DNA of 64,000 bases. Origin: Acidobacteriaceae bacterium (GTDB taxonomy: Bacteria > Acidobacteriota > Terriglobia > Bryobacterales > Bryobacteraceae). The position numbers were made by a program, and so were the translations under genes. The notes under the pieces were generated by a model. It was not told the DNA's origin, searched no databases, and saw only the letters and a program-made list of their open reading frames with translations. Below, piece after piece: positions 36,339-45,634 of the stretch; the first letter of the stretch is position 1; each line of letters opens with the position of its first letter. The stretch covers positions 248,001 to 312,000 of the forward strand of contig JAFAYI010000006.1 of assembly GCA_019240475.1 (NCBI GenBank). Direction: 5' to 3'.

Positions 36339-37871
36339 GTGAAGCTGCCCCGCACCAGCGGCATTCTGCTGCATCCCACTTCGCTCCCATCGCCTTTTGG
36401 CATTGGCGATTTCGGCCAGGAGGCGTTTCGTTTCGCCGACTGTTTAAAGGAAGCCGGTCAAGGCTTATGGCAGATGCTGCCCCTAGGCCCTCCGTGCTCC
36501 GGCGGCTCGCCCTATCAAGCGTTCTCGGCCTTTGCCGGCAATCCTTTGCTGATAAGTCCTGAGTTGCTCGTGCGCGAAGGTTACCTTAAGGACGACGACA
36601 TCGCTCGAGCACCGGATTTTACGGACGAAAAGGTTGACTACGACTCAGTCGAGACTTGGAAAGCTGCTCTGCTTAAAGAGGCGCACGAAAACTTCAGGCG
36701 CGGCGCCGCTCCACAACAGAGGTCTCGTTTCAAAGCATTCTGCGCGGAGCACAAGACGTGGCTCGAAGACTACGCGCTCTTCATGGCTATGCGAAGCGAA
36801 TTCGGCTCCCATCGAAGCTGGACCAGTTGGGAGAAAGACGTCGCGCGGCGCGCTCCGGCAGCCTTGAAGTCGTGGCGCCGCAAGCTAAAAGACAAAATCG
36901 ACGCCCAGAAATTTCAGCAGTTCGAGTTCTATCGCCAATGGGACGACCTCCGGCGCTATTGCAACGACCATGGGATTCTCATCATGGGCGACATCCCCAT
37001 TTATGTCTCGCATGAGAGCTCCGATGTCTGGGCTCATCCCGAACAGTTCTGTCTTGATGAAGACGGCAAGCCGACCGAAGTCTCCGGCGTCCCACCAGAC
37101 TATTTCAGTGAGACCGGGCAGCTTTGGGGCAATCCTATCTATCGCTGGGCAGAGATGGAGCGATCCGGTTTCAAATGGTGGATAGAGAGGCTCAAAGGCA
37201 CATTTCGTCTTTTCGATCTTGTGCGCCTGGATCACTTCCGTGGTTTTGAAGCCTATTGGTCCGTGCCGGCGTCGGAAACTACGGCCGTGAACGGCAGATG
37301 GATCAAGGCCCCTGGCCCCAAATTATTCCGAGCCGCAAGAAAGAAATTCGGAGAGCTCAAAGTCATCGCCGAGAACTTAGGCGACATCACCCCAGAAGTA
37401 GAGCAGCTCCGCTCTGATTTCGGCTTCCCGGGAATGGCCGTGCTCCAGTTCGCCTTCGGAATCGAGTCTCAAGCGACGACTCACCGGCCGCATAACTTCG
37501 AGCGCGAGCTGTTCGCATACACAGGCACTCACGACAACGATACAGTGATGGGTTGGTGGAACAGCGAAGGCGGGGATAGCGTGCGATCTCCAGAAGAAGT
37601 GCGGAAAGAAAAAGCAATAGCCCGGCGATATTTCGGTCCTTGTGATGAGCCGGTGAACTGGAAATTGATCCGGGTCGTTCTCGCCTCTGTCGCCCGCGTG
37701 GCTGTCATGCCCATGCAGGATGTCTTAGGACTGGGAAGCGAATCTCGCATGAATATGCCGGGCAGGGCAAACGGCAATTGGAGTTGGAAAATGAAGCACG
37801 GCGCGTTTACGCCCGAGTATCGGCAGCGTCTTCGCGACATGGCTGAAATTTACGACCGCATACCGGCTTGA
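36339..37871 (+). CDS. malQ: 4-alpha-glucanotransferase (amylomaltase)
   Basis: GH77 enzyme that transfers alpha-1,4-glucan chains, for maltodextrin or glycogen use. It begins with GTG; typical segments are GILLHPTSLPSPFGIGDFG, GGSPYQAFSAFAGNPLLIS, DIPIYVSHESSDVWAHPEQF, the nucleophile region VRLDHFRGFEAYWSVPA, the acid/base KVIAENLGDITPEVEQL and FAYTGTHDNDTVMGWW. Its 510 residues are normal for the family. The next gene, a sugar-type transporter, starts 47 bases later. Confidence 0.93.
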   Translation: MKLPRTSGILLHPTSLPSPFGIGDFGQEAFRFADCLKEAGQGLWQMLPLGPPCSGGSPYQAFSAFAGNPLLISPELLVREGYLKDDDIARAPDFTDEKVDYDSVETWKAALLKEAHENFRRGAAPQQRSRFKAFCAEHKTWLEDYALFMAMRSEFGSHRSWTSWEKDVARRAPAALKSWRRKLKDKIDAQKFQQFEFYRQWDDLRRYCNDHGILIMGDIPIYVSHESSDVWAHPEQFCLDEDGKPTEVSGVPPDYFSETGQLWGNPIYRWAEMERSGFKWWIERLKGTFRLFDLVRLDHFRGFEAYWSVPASETTAVNGRWIKAPGPKLFRAARKKFGELKVIAENLGDITPEVEQLRSDFGFPGMAVLQFAFGIESQATTHRPHNFERELFAYTGTHDNDTVMGWWNSEGGDSVRSPEEVRKEKAIARRYFGPCDEPVNWKLIRVVLASVARVAVMPMQDVLGLGSESRMNMPGRANGNWSWKMKHGAFTPEYRQRLRDMAEIYDRIPA

Positions 37872-37918
37872 GGGTTGAGGAAGCGCAGCGCCTCGGCAAG
37901 GATGAACCAAGGAGCCAT

Positions 37919-39256
37919 ATGGAGAAACCACGTTTAAGTTTCTGGCAAATCTGGAATATGAGTTTCGGGTTTTTGGGCATCCAGTTCGGATGGACGCTGC
38001 AGATGAATAACATGAGCGCCGTTTATGAATACTTGGGCGCCCAGCCGAGCCAGATCCCGATTCTATGGCTAGCCGCGCCACTTACCGGGTTGTTAGTGCA
38101 GCCTGTTATTGGACACTGGAGCGACAACACCTGGGGCCCGCTCGGCCGGCGAAGGCCGTTCTTTCTTGCAGGAGCGTTATTAAGTTCCTGCGCGCTGGTG
38201 TTGATGCCCCAGAGCGCCGCGCTGTGGATGGCGGCCGGTCTTCTATGGATTCTCGACGCTTCCATCAACATCAGCATGGAACCGTTTCGGGCCTTTGTCG
38301 CCGACATGCTTCCGGACGATCAGCGCGCCCGCGGCTTTACCATGCAGAGTTTCTTCATCGGGATCGGCAGCGTCGCGGCGTCTTCTCTACCGCTGCTTCT
38401 GCGCTCGCTTATTCCGCCGGCCGGCGCCGCCGCAGGGCGCGCCATTCCGGAAATCGTAAGAGTATCTTTTTGGATCGGCGCCGCGGCCTTTCTCAGCGCG
38501 GTCTTGTGGACCATCTTCACCACCAAGGAATACCCGCCCAGCCCGCAAGAACGCGAACGCCTGAGGCATGCCAAACGCTTCGATTTCGGCGAAATCACGC
38601 ACGCCATAGCAAACATGCCCGGCACCATGCGGCAGCTTGCGGTTGTGCAATTCCTCACCTGGCTGGGCTTGTTCTGCATGTTTCTCTTCTTCGCCGTGGC
38701 TGTCGCGCATAACGTTTTTGGAGCGCGTTCGACGCAAGAAACCGCCTATACCGAAGGCGTCATTTGGGCCGGCTATTGCTCAGGTGTTTACAACACCGTG
38801 TGTTTCCTCGTCGCGCCCTTGTTGCCTTCCATCGCTAGCCGCCTGGGTAAGCGAACCACGCATTCTCTTTGCCTGCTCGCCGGCGCGCTCGGATTGTTAT
38901 CCGTCGCCATCATCCAAGACAAGTGGCTGTTGTTCCTGCCCATGGTCGGCGTGGGCGTCGCATGGGCCAGCATCTTGTCCATGCCCTATTCCATTCTCGC
39001 CGCTGCCATTCCCTCCAATAAGATGGGCATCTACATGGGCATCTTTAACTTCTTCATAGTAATTCCCGAAATCCTTTCTTCACTTGTTTTTGGCTGGATT
39101 ATGGCGAACTTACTCGGGAACGATCGCATGAAGGCGGTTATCGTAGGCGGAGTTTGTTTCATATTAGCCGCAATTTTTATGCAGCGAGTTCGGGAAGTGA
39201 CTGTTGTGGACGAATCGCTCGCGCCTGTGCCGCTCTCCGAACCCAGCGCCGCGTAA
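37919..39256 (+). CDS. Sugar-type MFS/GPH transporter
   Basis: A 445-residue, 12-helix transporter resembling the sucrose/maltose-type (SUC/GPH) symporters. It starts SFWQIWNMSFGFLGIQFGWTLQMNNMS; PVIGHWSDNTWGPLGRRRPFFLAGAL gives the conserved R-rich loop after helix 2, and MEPFRAFVADMLPDDQRARGFTMQSFF is strongly conserved in the family. A perfect AAGGAG at 37909-37914 four bases before ATG 37919 fixes the start; the longer frame from 37868 has no such signal. Position after malQ fits import of maltose or a related glucoside, by inference. Confidence 0.85.
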   Translation: MEKPRLSFWQIWNMSFGFLGIQFGWTLQMNNMSAVYEYLGAQPSQIPILWLAAPLTGLLVQPVIGHWSDNTWGPLGRRRPFFLAGALLSSCALVLMPQSAALWMAAGLLWILDASINISMEPFRAFVADMLPDDQRARGFTMQSFFIGIGSVAASSLPLLLRSLIPPAGAAAGRAIPEIVRVSFWIGAAAFLSAVLWTIFTTKEYPPSPQERERLRHAKRFDFGEITHAIANMPGTMRQLAVVQFLTWLGLFCMFLFFAVAVAHNVFGARSTQETAYTEGVIWAGYCSGVYNTVCFLVAPLLPSIASRLGKRTTHSLCLLAGALGLLSVAIIQDKWLLFLPMVGVGVAWASILSMPYSILAAAIPSNKMGIYMGIFNFFIVIPEILSSLVFGWIMANLLGNDRMKAVIVGGVCFILAAIFMQRVREVTVVDESLAPVPLSEPSAA

Positions 39257-39257
39257 C

Positions 39258-40097
39258 ATGCCGGCTATGGAGCGCTCCCTGGTCCGGAGTTACAGCATTA
39301 AGCGCTTAAGCAACGGCGCATCCGAACGCATCCTCGACACCGTTGCTGCCGAAGAACCGTTGGAAATTCGCATCCAGTACTGGTTTAAAGATGCCCGGCT
39401 CTCGCGATCGCTCGCTCTCGCCATGCGAACTCCAGGTCATGATCGCGAACTCGCCGTTGGATTCCTTGTAAGTGAAGGCGTCGTTCGGAAGCAAAGCGAT
39501 CTTACAGGCGTACGCGCTCTCGGCCCGGATCCATCGGACGAAATCGTCGCTGAACTGGCCCACGAGGTAGATTTCGAAAGCTGGCGGGTTGAACGAACCA
39601 GTTTTGTCGGGGCCAGTTGTGGCGTCTGCGGCAAGCGCAGCCGGGACGTCCTCGCAGCGAACGTTCCACCTCGGGTTCCAGACGACTTCCGCGTAGCTCC
39701 TTCGCTGATCGAACAAATGCCGGGTTTGCTCCGTGGTCGCCAGGCCGGTTTCGCGCAAACGGGCGGACTCCACGCCGCCGCCTTGTTTGACTCGGCCGGC
39801 CGCCTGGACGCCGTGTTTGAAGACATCGGCCGACACAACGCGCTCGATAAAGTGATCGGCAGCGCCTTTCTGAAGGGCCGTCTCCCTCTGCGCGAATCGG
39901 TTTTATTCCTCAGCAGCCGCGGCAGCTTCGAACTCGTTCAGAAAGCTATCATGGCTGGCGCGCCGGTGCTTGCCACGGTGGGCGGACCATCCAGTCTCGC
40001 CATCGAGGCAGCCCGCGATTACGGCCTCACTCTGCTCGGCTTCGTCCGTGAGAAGCGCTTCAACATCTATGCCGGGGAGTGGCGGATAAACTCATAG
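39258..40097 (+). CDS. fdhD: Formate dehydrogenase accessory sulfurtransferase FdhD
   Basis: Transfers sulfur to the molybdenum cofactor of formate dehydrogenase. The 279-residue protein has the family N-terminus with EPLEIRIQYWF, the segment AMRTPGHDRELAVGFLVSEGVV, the cysteine motif GASCGVCGKRS, and GLHAAALFDSAGRLDAVFEDIGRHNALDKVIG. The C-terminus has VLFLSSRGSFELVQKAIMAGAPVLATVGGPSSLAIE. ATG at 39258 follows the transporter stop by one base. No formate dehydrogenase gene is in the window. Confidence 0.92.
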   Translation: MPAMERSLVRSYSIKRLSNGASERILDTVAAEEPLEIRIQYWFKDARLSRSLALAMRTPGHDRELAVGFLVSEGVVRKQSDLTGVRALGPDPSDEIVAELAHEVDFESWRVERTSFVGASCGVCGKRSRDVLAANVPPRVPDDFRVAPSLIEQMPGLLRGRQAGFAQTGGLHAAALFDSAGRLDAVFEDIGRHNALDKVIGSAFLKGRLPLRESVLFLSSRGSFELVQKAIMAGAPVLATVGGPSSLAIEAARDYGLTLLGFVREKRFNIYAGEWRINS

Positions 40098-40100
40098 AGG

Positions 40101-40469
40101 ATGAAGCTGCGTCTCCGTCAGAACAGCCTGCGCCTGCGCGTCAATCGTCCCGAGGTCGAAAATCTCGCAGCCGGAGGGTCCCTGGAACAACGCGTGCAGT
40201 TTCCCGACGGCGCGGCGCTGGCCTACATCTTTGAAAGCGCTTCAAGCGCCACTGCCAGCGCCACCTTTCGCGATGGCGTCATCCGTGTCTCCGCGCCGGC
40301 TTGGCAGGTCCAGGATTGGGCGCGGGGAGAGGCCATAGGCCTGTACTTCCAGCTAAGCGCGGGCGGCGAGGCACTGCACGTGGCCATCGAGAAGGACCTC
40401 GAATGCCTCGACGCCCCACCCGAAGAGCGCGATGCGAATGCCTTCCGGCGAACCGGCAAGAATTGCTAA
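40101..40469 (+). CDS. DUF7009-like small protein
   Basis: A 122-residue protein beginning KLRLRQNSLRLRVNRPEVENLAAGG, a pattern I associate with a small family (DUF7009) found next to molybdenum-cofactor or formate-related genes. A central beta-rich part and a Cys near the end (EKDLECLDAP) are visible. Gap to fdhD is 3 bases, so co-transcription is likely. Function unknown. Confidence 0.62.
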   Translation: MKLRLRQNSLRLRVNRPEVENLAAGGSLEQRVQFPDGAALAYIFESASSATASATFRDGVIRVSAPAWQVQDWARGEAIGLYFQLSAGGEALHVAIEKDLECLDAPPEERDANAFRRTGKNC

Positions 40470-40603
40470 GTCCTTCCAAAAGTACATTATTGCCTGTGGA
40501 TTTAAGCACCTTATCCAACCTGGAACATCTTCTAAGTAGTTGACCGTCAAAGACCCGGGGTTTGGCGAATCGCTTGCTCTGGTAGCACTTCGGAGGTTCT
40601 ACC

Positions 40604-41521
40604 GTGACCGCTGTAAAACTCTCCGTCGCCGGCTTTCTTACCCTCTCGGCCTTCTGCCCTTGCTCCTTTTGCTTTCAAGGCGAATCCCCAACCGTATCGG
40701 AGATTGTTCACCGCTCCGTGCTGGCGAACACCGTGGACTGGAATGCCCAGCCGCAATACACGCACCGCGAGCGCGACATTAAGACCAAAATCGACGGGAG
40801 CGGGCGCGTCCAGATCGCCCAATCTAGAACTGTCGAGATCTCGCTGCTGGACGGCTCGCCTTACTCGCGTTTAGTCGCCATCGACAACCAACCTCTGAAT
40901 CGCCAACAGCAGGATGAAGAACAATCCAAATTTGCCGCCGAACTGGCGCGCCGCCGGCATGAGTCCGCAAGCGACCGCCGGGCGCGAATAACGAAATATC
41001 AGGCCGAGCGCGCCGACGAGCACACGCTGATGCAGCAAATGGTCGATGCCTTTACTTTTTCGCTCGCGGGCGAGCAGTCGGTGGGAGGCGTGAATTGCTA
41101 TGTCTTGGACGCAAAGCCCAATCCTGCCTACCAGCCGCCGGTCGAAAAAGCCCGCGTGCTCCTCGGCATGAAAGGACGCCTCTGGATCGACAAAGAGCAC
41201 CATCATTGGGTCAAAGTGGAGGCCGAAGTAATCAATCCAGTTCAGTTTGGCTTGTTTGTCGCAAAGGTGAAACCCGGCACGCGTTTCGAGCTTGAACAGG
41301 CGGCTATAGGCGATGTCTGGCTGCCTAAATATTTCAGCCAAAGCGTAAACGCGACTGTCTTCGGTTTCTACGCAATGCGCAATAACGAAGAAGATCTCTA
41401 CTCCGATTACCGCCCTGTTCGAATGACTTCCGCTCCCGTTCAGTTAAGCGCAAAGGCGGCTGTTTCGGACTCTGCCAACCGGCCATCCACGTCTGTTACT
41501 GCGGAGCTCGTCGTGCGTTAG
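40604..41521 (+). CDS. Secreted/periplasmic protein, acidobacterial type
   Basis: A 305-residue exported protein. It starts with GTG at 40604, eight bases after a clean GGAGG site, and its signal peptide is AVKLSVAGFLTLSAFCPCSFCFQG. Cysteines at the end of the hydrophobic stretch make a lipoprotein possible, though no canonical lipobox is clear. The body has VNCYVLDAKPNPAYQPP and LWIDKEHHHWVKVEAEVI, a layout shared with LolA/LolB-like outer-membrane lipoprotein-sorting folds in Acidobacteriota. Exact function unknown. It converges with rapZ (4-base overlap). Confidence 0.68.
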   Translation: MTAVKLSVAGFLTLSAFCPCSFCFQGESPTVSEIVHRSVLANTVDWNAQPQYTHRERDIKTKIDGSGRVQIAQSRTVEISLLDGSPYSRLVAIDNQPLNRQQQDEEQSKFAAELARRRHESASDRRARITKYQAERADEHTLMQQMVDAFTFSLAGEQSVGGVNCYVLDAKPNPAYQPPVEKARVLLGMKGRLWIDKEHHHWVKVEAEVINPVQFGLFVAKVKPGTRFELEQAAIGDVWLPKYFSQSVNATVFGFYAMRNNEEDLYSDYRPVRMTSAPVQLSAKAAVSDSANRPSTSVTAELVVR

Positions 41522-42429
41522 TGGCGATTAACGTCGCGATGGCTTTCCTTCACTGTAAATCCCGCCTTACTGAGGCGTTTTTGAATCTCGTTCGCGATCA
41601 GCACCGATCTGTGCTGCCCGCCCGTGCATCCGAATGAAATCGTAAGATAGCTTTTCCCTTCTCGAATGTAATGCGGTAGTAAGTAAATCAGCAGATCCGA
41701 TATCCGATTTATAAATTCCATCGTCTGCGGAAATGACCGAATGTAGCGCGCCACGCTCGGGTGCCTGCCCGACAAGGTCTTGAACTCCGGAATGTAATTC
41801 GGATTCGGCAGAAAGCGCACGTCGAATACCAGGTCGCTATCGGGCGGCACGCCATTACGGAAGCCGAAACTGTTGACATACACGACAATTTTTGTTCCGT
41901 CCTGCGCGCCCTGAAACTTCCCGTTGATTAGCCTGCGCAGCTCATGAACGTTCAGCTTGGTGGTGTCGATGTATAAATCGGCGAGTTTGCGAATGGGCGC
42001 AAGCTGCTCGCGTTCGTCCCGAATGCTGGTCATCACCGCATTTTCGGCGCCGAGAGGATGCGGCCGCCGTGTCTCGCTGAACCTGCGCTGCAGAACTTCG
42101 TCATCGGCGTCCAGGAACAGCAATGTGGAGCTGAGCGCCTTCTTCACATCGCGATACATAGCGGGGAACTGCTTCAACGATTCGCCTTCCCGAATGTCGA
42201 TAATAAGAGCCGCGCGGCGCCGGCTTTTCGAATCGTGCGTAAGATCCGCAAACTTCGGAACCAATGCGATCGGCAAATTATCCACCGCATAAAAACCCAG
42301 GTCCTCGAACGCCTTTAACGCCGTCAACTTCCCCGATCCGCTCATCCCCGTAATGATGACTAAATCGGCGGTTGAAACCGGCTCTCGGGACGACATTGCG
42401 ACAACTGCCTGTTGCTTTGGCTTCGCCAT
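41518..42429 (-). CDS. rapZ: RapZ/YvcJ-type nucleotide-binding RNase adapter
   Basis: P-loop protein that in enterobacteria guides RNase E to GlmZ and controls amino-sugar synthesis. The 303 residues contain the P-loop VIITGMSGSGKLTALKAFEDLGFYAVDNLP, FLDADDEVLQRRFSETRRPHPL, VDTTKLNVHELR and the C-terminal SFGCTGGQHRSVLIAN, all family hallmarks. The Walker A motif has Leu where Ser/Thr is expected after GK, an odd change at a Mg-binding position. It lies next to hpf and rpoN, the common genomic neighbourhood. Confidence 0.92.
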   Translation of the reverse strand: MAKPKQQAVVAMSSREPVSTADLVIITGMSGSGKLTALKAFEDLGFYAVDNLPIALVPKFADLTHDSKSRRRAALIIDIREGESLKQFPAMYRDVKKALSSTLLFLDADDEVLQRRFSETRRPHPLGAENAVMTSIRDEREQLAPIRKLADLYIDTTKLNVHELRRLINGKFQGAQDGTKIVVYVNSFGFRNGVPPDSDLVFDVRFLPNPNYIPEFKTLSGRHPSVARYIRSFPQTMEFINRISDLLIYLLPHYIREGKSYLTISFGCTGGQHRSVLIANEIQKRLSKAGFTVKESHRDVNRH

Positions 42430-42491
42430 GGGCTAAGGGGTCCCGTCAATCACCGGGATTCGGAGGAATTGTATAAGTGTACAGTAGCCGC

Positions 42492-43079
42492 CTAGGATTC
42501 GATCAGATCGTAATTGCCATCGGCGCGGCGCACCAGGACTGATAAGCAACCTCGCGCTGCATCCCGGTAGACGACATAGGGCTGGCCGCCTTCCATCTCC
42601 AGCATCGCCTCATCGAGAGTCATCGGCTTGCGATCCTCCTCGTAGTCGATATGAAAGACCTTCGGCTTCGATCCAGATCCGTTGTTCTTACTGCCTCTTA
42701 AGGGCTTTTGCGGCGCCGCCTCTTCTGCCGGAACAAAGTTGTCTTCGGACGCCTCTTTCGCAAGGCGAACGCCTTTCGCGTCGCGGTGCGTGTCGCGCCA
42801 GCGGTTTCGCAGCTTGACGGTTTGGATCTCCAATTTGTCTACCGCTTCGCACAGGGCTGTATCCAATTCGGCGTCGGCGCCTTCTCCAATCAGCATGTGA
42901 TCGTAGAACTTCACCTCGATCACTACTTTGTGCAAGCGGCGCTCTATCTGATGCACAATGTGAGCTTCCCGTTCTCCACGCTGCTCGATGAACTTACTCA
43001 GCTTCGCGAGCTTTCCTGTGACTTTTTTCTCAAGCTCAGGGGTGAATTCTTTGGTCTTGCCGGTATAAATGAGCTTCAT
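42492..43079 (-). CDS. hpf: Long-form ribosome hibernation promoting factor
   Basis: Binds the ribosome and forms 100S dimers in stationary phase. The 195 residues comprise an N-terminal YfiA/HPF domain (MKLIYTGKTKEFTPELEKKVTGKL, then VEIKFYDHMLIGEG) and a C-terminal dimerisation domain (KPMTLDEAMLEMEGGQPYVVYRDAARG). ATG 43079 is preceded by AGAGGTGGCA. The in-frame extension to 43097 is not conserved. Confidence 0.93.
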   Translation of the reverse strand: MKLIYTGKTKEFTPELEKKVTGKLAKLSKFIEQRGEREAHIVHQIERRLHKVVIEVKFYDHMLIGEGADAELDTALCEAVDKLEIQTVKLRNRWRDTHRDAKGVRLAKEASEDNFVPAEEAAPQKPLRGSKNNGSGSKPKVFHIDYEEDRKPMTLDEAMLEMEGGQPYVVYRDAARGCLSVLVRRADGNYDLIES

Positions 43080-43188
43080 TGCCACCTCTAGAAGCAAGCC
43101 ACCATAACTAGCGCGGCTCGCGGACTTAAATGCCGATCGAGTCGTTGTCAGCGCACAGGGCGTTTGAGACCCATTGTGCGCGATGAAA

Positions 43189-44772
43189 TTAGGCGCGGAC
43201 GCGGCGCTGATGTGTCGAAGGAATTTTCATGTCTTCCCGGTACTTAGCCACGGTCCGGCGAGTAACTTGTATCCCCTCCGCCTGAAGCCGCGCCGTGATC
43301 TGTTCATCGGTCAGCGGATGGGCGCGGTTTTCATCCTCGATCATCTTCTTTACCCGCCTCTTCACAATCAACAGCGGCGTGGCGCTCCCCGACGGCCCCT
43401 GCACCGCTTCTGAGAAGAAATAACGTAGTTCGAATACGCCTTGCGGAGTGTGCGCGTACTTGTTCGCCACCGCGCGACTCACTGTAGACGGATGCACGCC
43501 GATCTCTTCGGCTACTTCTTTGATCATCATCGGCTTTAACTGATCGATACCGAACTCGAGAAACTCCGTCTGGCGCCGAATGATCGAGTGGCATACCCGG
43601 AGGATCGTCTGCTTGCGCTGCTCTATGTTCTTAATGAGCTGAAGCGCCGAAGCGTATCGCTCCTTAACGTAATTCCGGACATCCTTATTAGGCTCCTGCT
43701 CGCGGTCGATCATCCGCTTATACTCGCCGTTCAACCGAAGCTGAGGAATCTCATCATCGTTCAATGTGATCAGATAATCCTCGCCCTCTTTCGAGATGTA
43801 AACGTCTGGTTCGACTTGGCGCGCGCCTCCGCCCGAATATCGTAATCCCGGCGCCGGATCCAGGTGCCGAATCACGCTCACCGCAATTTGGATGTGCTCG
43901 GCGGGACGGCTCATGGCTTTGGCGAGCTGCGTCAATTGCCTCGATTCGAGCAGTTTCAAATAATCGTGGACGATATTCCAGGCAACGCTGTCTCGGCATC
44001 CGCGCGCGTCCAACTGCAACAGCAGGCACTCGCGTAGCGTTCGCGCGCCCACTCCCGTCGGGTCCAGCGATTGAACTGCTTGCAAACCTTGCTCCGCGTC
44101 GCGTAGCGTCAGTCCCTCGGCAACCGCAATCTCTTCTATAGGGGTGGTCAAATACCCGCTCTCTTCCAGATTGCCGATGATGCTATTGGCCGCCTGCCGC
44201 ACCCGCTCCGGAAGCACCAGAACGCTCAACTGGCTTTGCAAGTGATCGCTCAGCGTAACGGGCGATGAGAGAAACGTCTCAAACGACGGCTTATCGACCG
44301 GTTCGGAGGCGGGACTCTTGAATCCGGGGTCTAAATAATCGTCGAAAAAACTTCCAAAATCGATCTCTTCAAACGGGTCGGTTTCGGGCTTTGCGGCCTC
44401 TTCCACAGTCGCCGCGGGCGCCGCGCCATCAACGGGGGTATCGGGCGCCGCGCCATCCGCCGCGTAGTCTCCGTCGAGAGAGCGATCCAACGACTGAAAT
44501 GAATCCGAGTCTTCCGCCTGCGTCAGAATCGCCTGATCCGCCGGTTCGGCTTGACGCTCGCGCTCCAGCAATGACTGCACTTCGGCCGGCGTCAGTTCTT
44601 CGCCTGTTTCGGCCGCCTCTTCCAAAACCGGATTCTCCGCAATTTCATTAATGATCATGTCCTTCAACTCCATGCGATTGAGTTGAAGCACCGTAACCAT
44701 CTGGACGAGGCCGGGCGTGAGTATCTGCTTTTGCTGTACTCCGAGATGCAGGCGCTGCGAAAGCGAACTCAT
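43189..44772 (-). CDS. rpoN: RNA polymerase sigma-54 factor
   Basis: A 527-residue sigma-54. Region I is LHLGVQQKQILTPGLVQMVTVLQLNRMEL with the typical Gln-rich helices. An acidic Ala/Glu/Asp-rich region II follows (residues about 70-160), then the core-binding region III. The helix-turn-helix lies near EVAEEIGVHPSTVSRAVANKY, and the RpoN box is QVTRRTVAKYREDMKIPS. Intact and of normal length. I did not find a convincing -24/-12 promoter in the window. Confidence 0.95.
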   Translation of the reverse strand: MSSLSQRLHLGVQQKQILTPGLVQMVTVLQLNRMELKDMIINEIAENPVLEEAAETGEELTPAEVQSLLERERQAEPADQAILTQAEDSDSFQSLDRSLDGDYAADGAAPDTPVDGAAPAATVEEAAKPETDPFEEIDFGSFFDDYLDPGFKSPASEPVDKPSFETFLSSPVTLSDHLQSQLSVLVLPERVRQAANSIIGNLEESGYLTTPIEEIAVAEGLTLRDAEQGLQAVQSLDPTGVGARTLRECLLLQLDARGCRDSVAWNIVHDYLKLLESRQLTQLAKAMSRPAEHIQIAVSVIRHLDPAPGLRYSGGGARQVEPDVYISKEGEDYLITLNDDEIPQLRLNGEYKRMIDREQEPNKDVRNYVKERYASALQLIKNIEQRKQTILRVCHSIIRRQTEFLEFGIDQLKPMMIKEVAEEIGVHPSTVSRAVANKYAHTPQGVFELRYFFSEAVQGPSGSATPLLIVKRRVKKMIEDENRAHPLTDEQITARLQAEGIQVTRRTVAKYREDMKIPSTHQRRVRA

Positions 44773-44812
44773 TTGGCTTCAGTTTAGCACCGAATAGAGG
44801 GACTCTCGAACC

Positions 44813-44836
44813 TTAAAAACAAGCCCATTTTGGGCC
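44813..44836 (-). terminator. Short intrinsic terminator between lptB and rpoN
   Basis: On the minus strand GCCCA-AAA-TGGGC forms a 5-6 bp stem, followed at once by TTGTTTTTAA. Placed just after the lptB stop it could end or attenuate transcription into rpoN. The stem is short, so efficiency is uncertain. Confidence 0.4.
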
Positions 44837-44849
44837 ATTTCAGCGAATT

Positions 44850-45623
44850 CTAGCGCTCGGCTTCGCTCGCGTAAACGGGCGGGAAATAGAAATTCTCGCC
44901 GAGATAAATGCGTCGCACTTCCGGGTCGTTCCCCAGCGATTCCGGCGATCCTGCGCGGAAGATCCGGCCGCTGCTGATGATGTACGCCCGGTCCGTAACC
45001 GCCAGCGTCTCTCGCACATTGTGATCGGTCACCAGAATCCCAATCCCCTTGCGCTTCAAATCCCCGATGATCCGCTGCAACTCCAGCACCTGAATGGGAT
45101 CGATTCCGGAAAATGGCTCGTCCAACAAGATGAAGTCCGGTTGCAAGACCAAAGAGCGCGCAATCTCCACCCGCCGCCGTTCGCCGCCCGACAGCATGTA
45201 TCCCTTGCTGTGGCGTACGGTCTCCAATCCGAGGTCCTCGATGAGTACGTTCAGCCGCTCGCGCCGCTCCCGCGAATCGAGCCGCAACGTCTGTAGAATC
45301 GCCATCAGATTATCTTCCACGCTGAGCTTGCGGAACACCGACGGCTCCTGCGGCAGATAGCTCACTCCGCGCCTGGCCCGCAGATACATCGGCAATTCCG
45401 TGATCGGTTCCTCGTCGAGCAATACCTCGCCCGACTCGGGGCTGATCAGCCCCACGATGATGTAGAACGACGTTGTTTTGCCCGCCCCGTTTGGACCCAG
45501 CAGGCCGACTACTTCTCCCTGCTCCACGCGGACCGTTACGTTGTCCACGACGCGCCGGCCGTTGTACGACTTCGAGATCTCGACAGTCTGCAAAGTTCTG
45601 GCGCCTGTTCGTGGCTGCAACAC
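44850..45623 (-). CDS. lptB: LPS transport ABC ATPase LptB
   Basis: ATPase of the LptBFG transporter that extracts lipopolysaccharide from the inner membrane. The 257 residues include Walker [19 protein letters not shown]-loop [18 protein letters not shown], signature [15 protein letters not shown], Walker [15 protein letters not shown]-loop [12 protein letters not shown] and the typical tail [10 protein letters not shown]. The frame opens at 45662, but GTG at 45623 is preferred: it has AAGGA four bases upstream and does not run into the divergent gene that starts at 45635. Confidence 0.93.
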   Translation of the reverse strand: MLQPRTGARTLQTVEISKSYNGRRVVDNVTVRVEQGEVVGLLGPNGAGKTTSFYIIVGLISPESGEVLLDEEPITELPMYLRARRGVSYLPQEPSVFRKLSVEDNLMAILQTLRLDSRERRERLNVLIEDLGLETVRHSKGYMLSGGERRRVEIARSLVLQPDFILLDEPFSGIDPIQVLELQRIIGDLKRKGIGILVTDHNVRETLAVTDRAYIISSGRIFRAGSPESLGNDPEVRRIYLGENFYFPPVYASEAER

Positions 45624-45634
45624 TGGTTCCTTAC

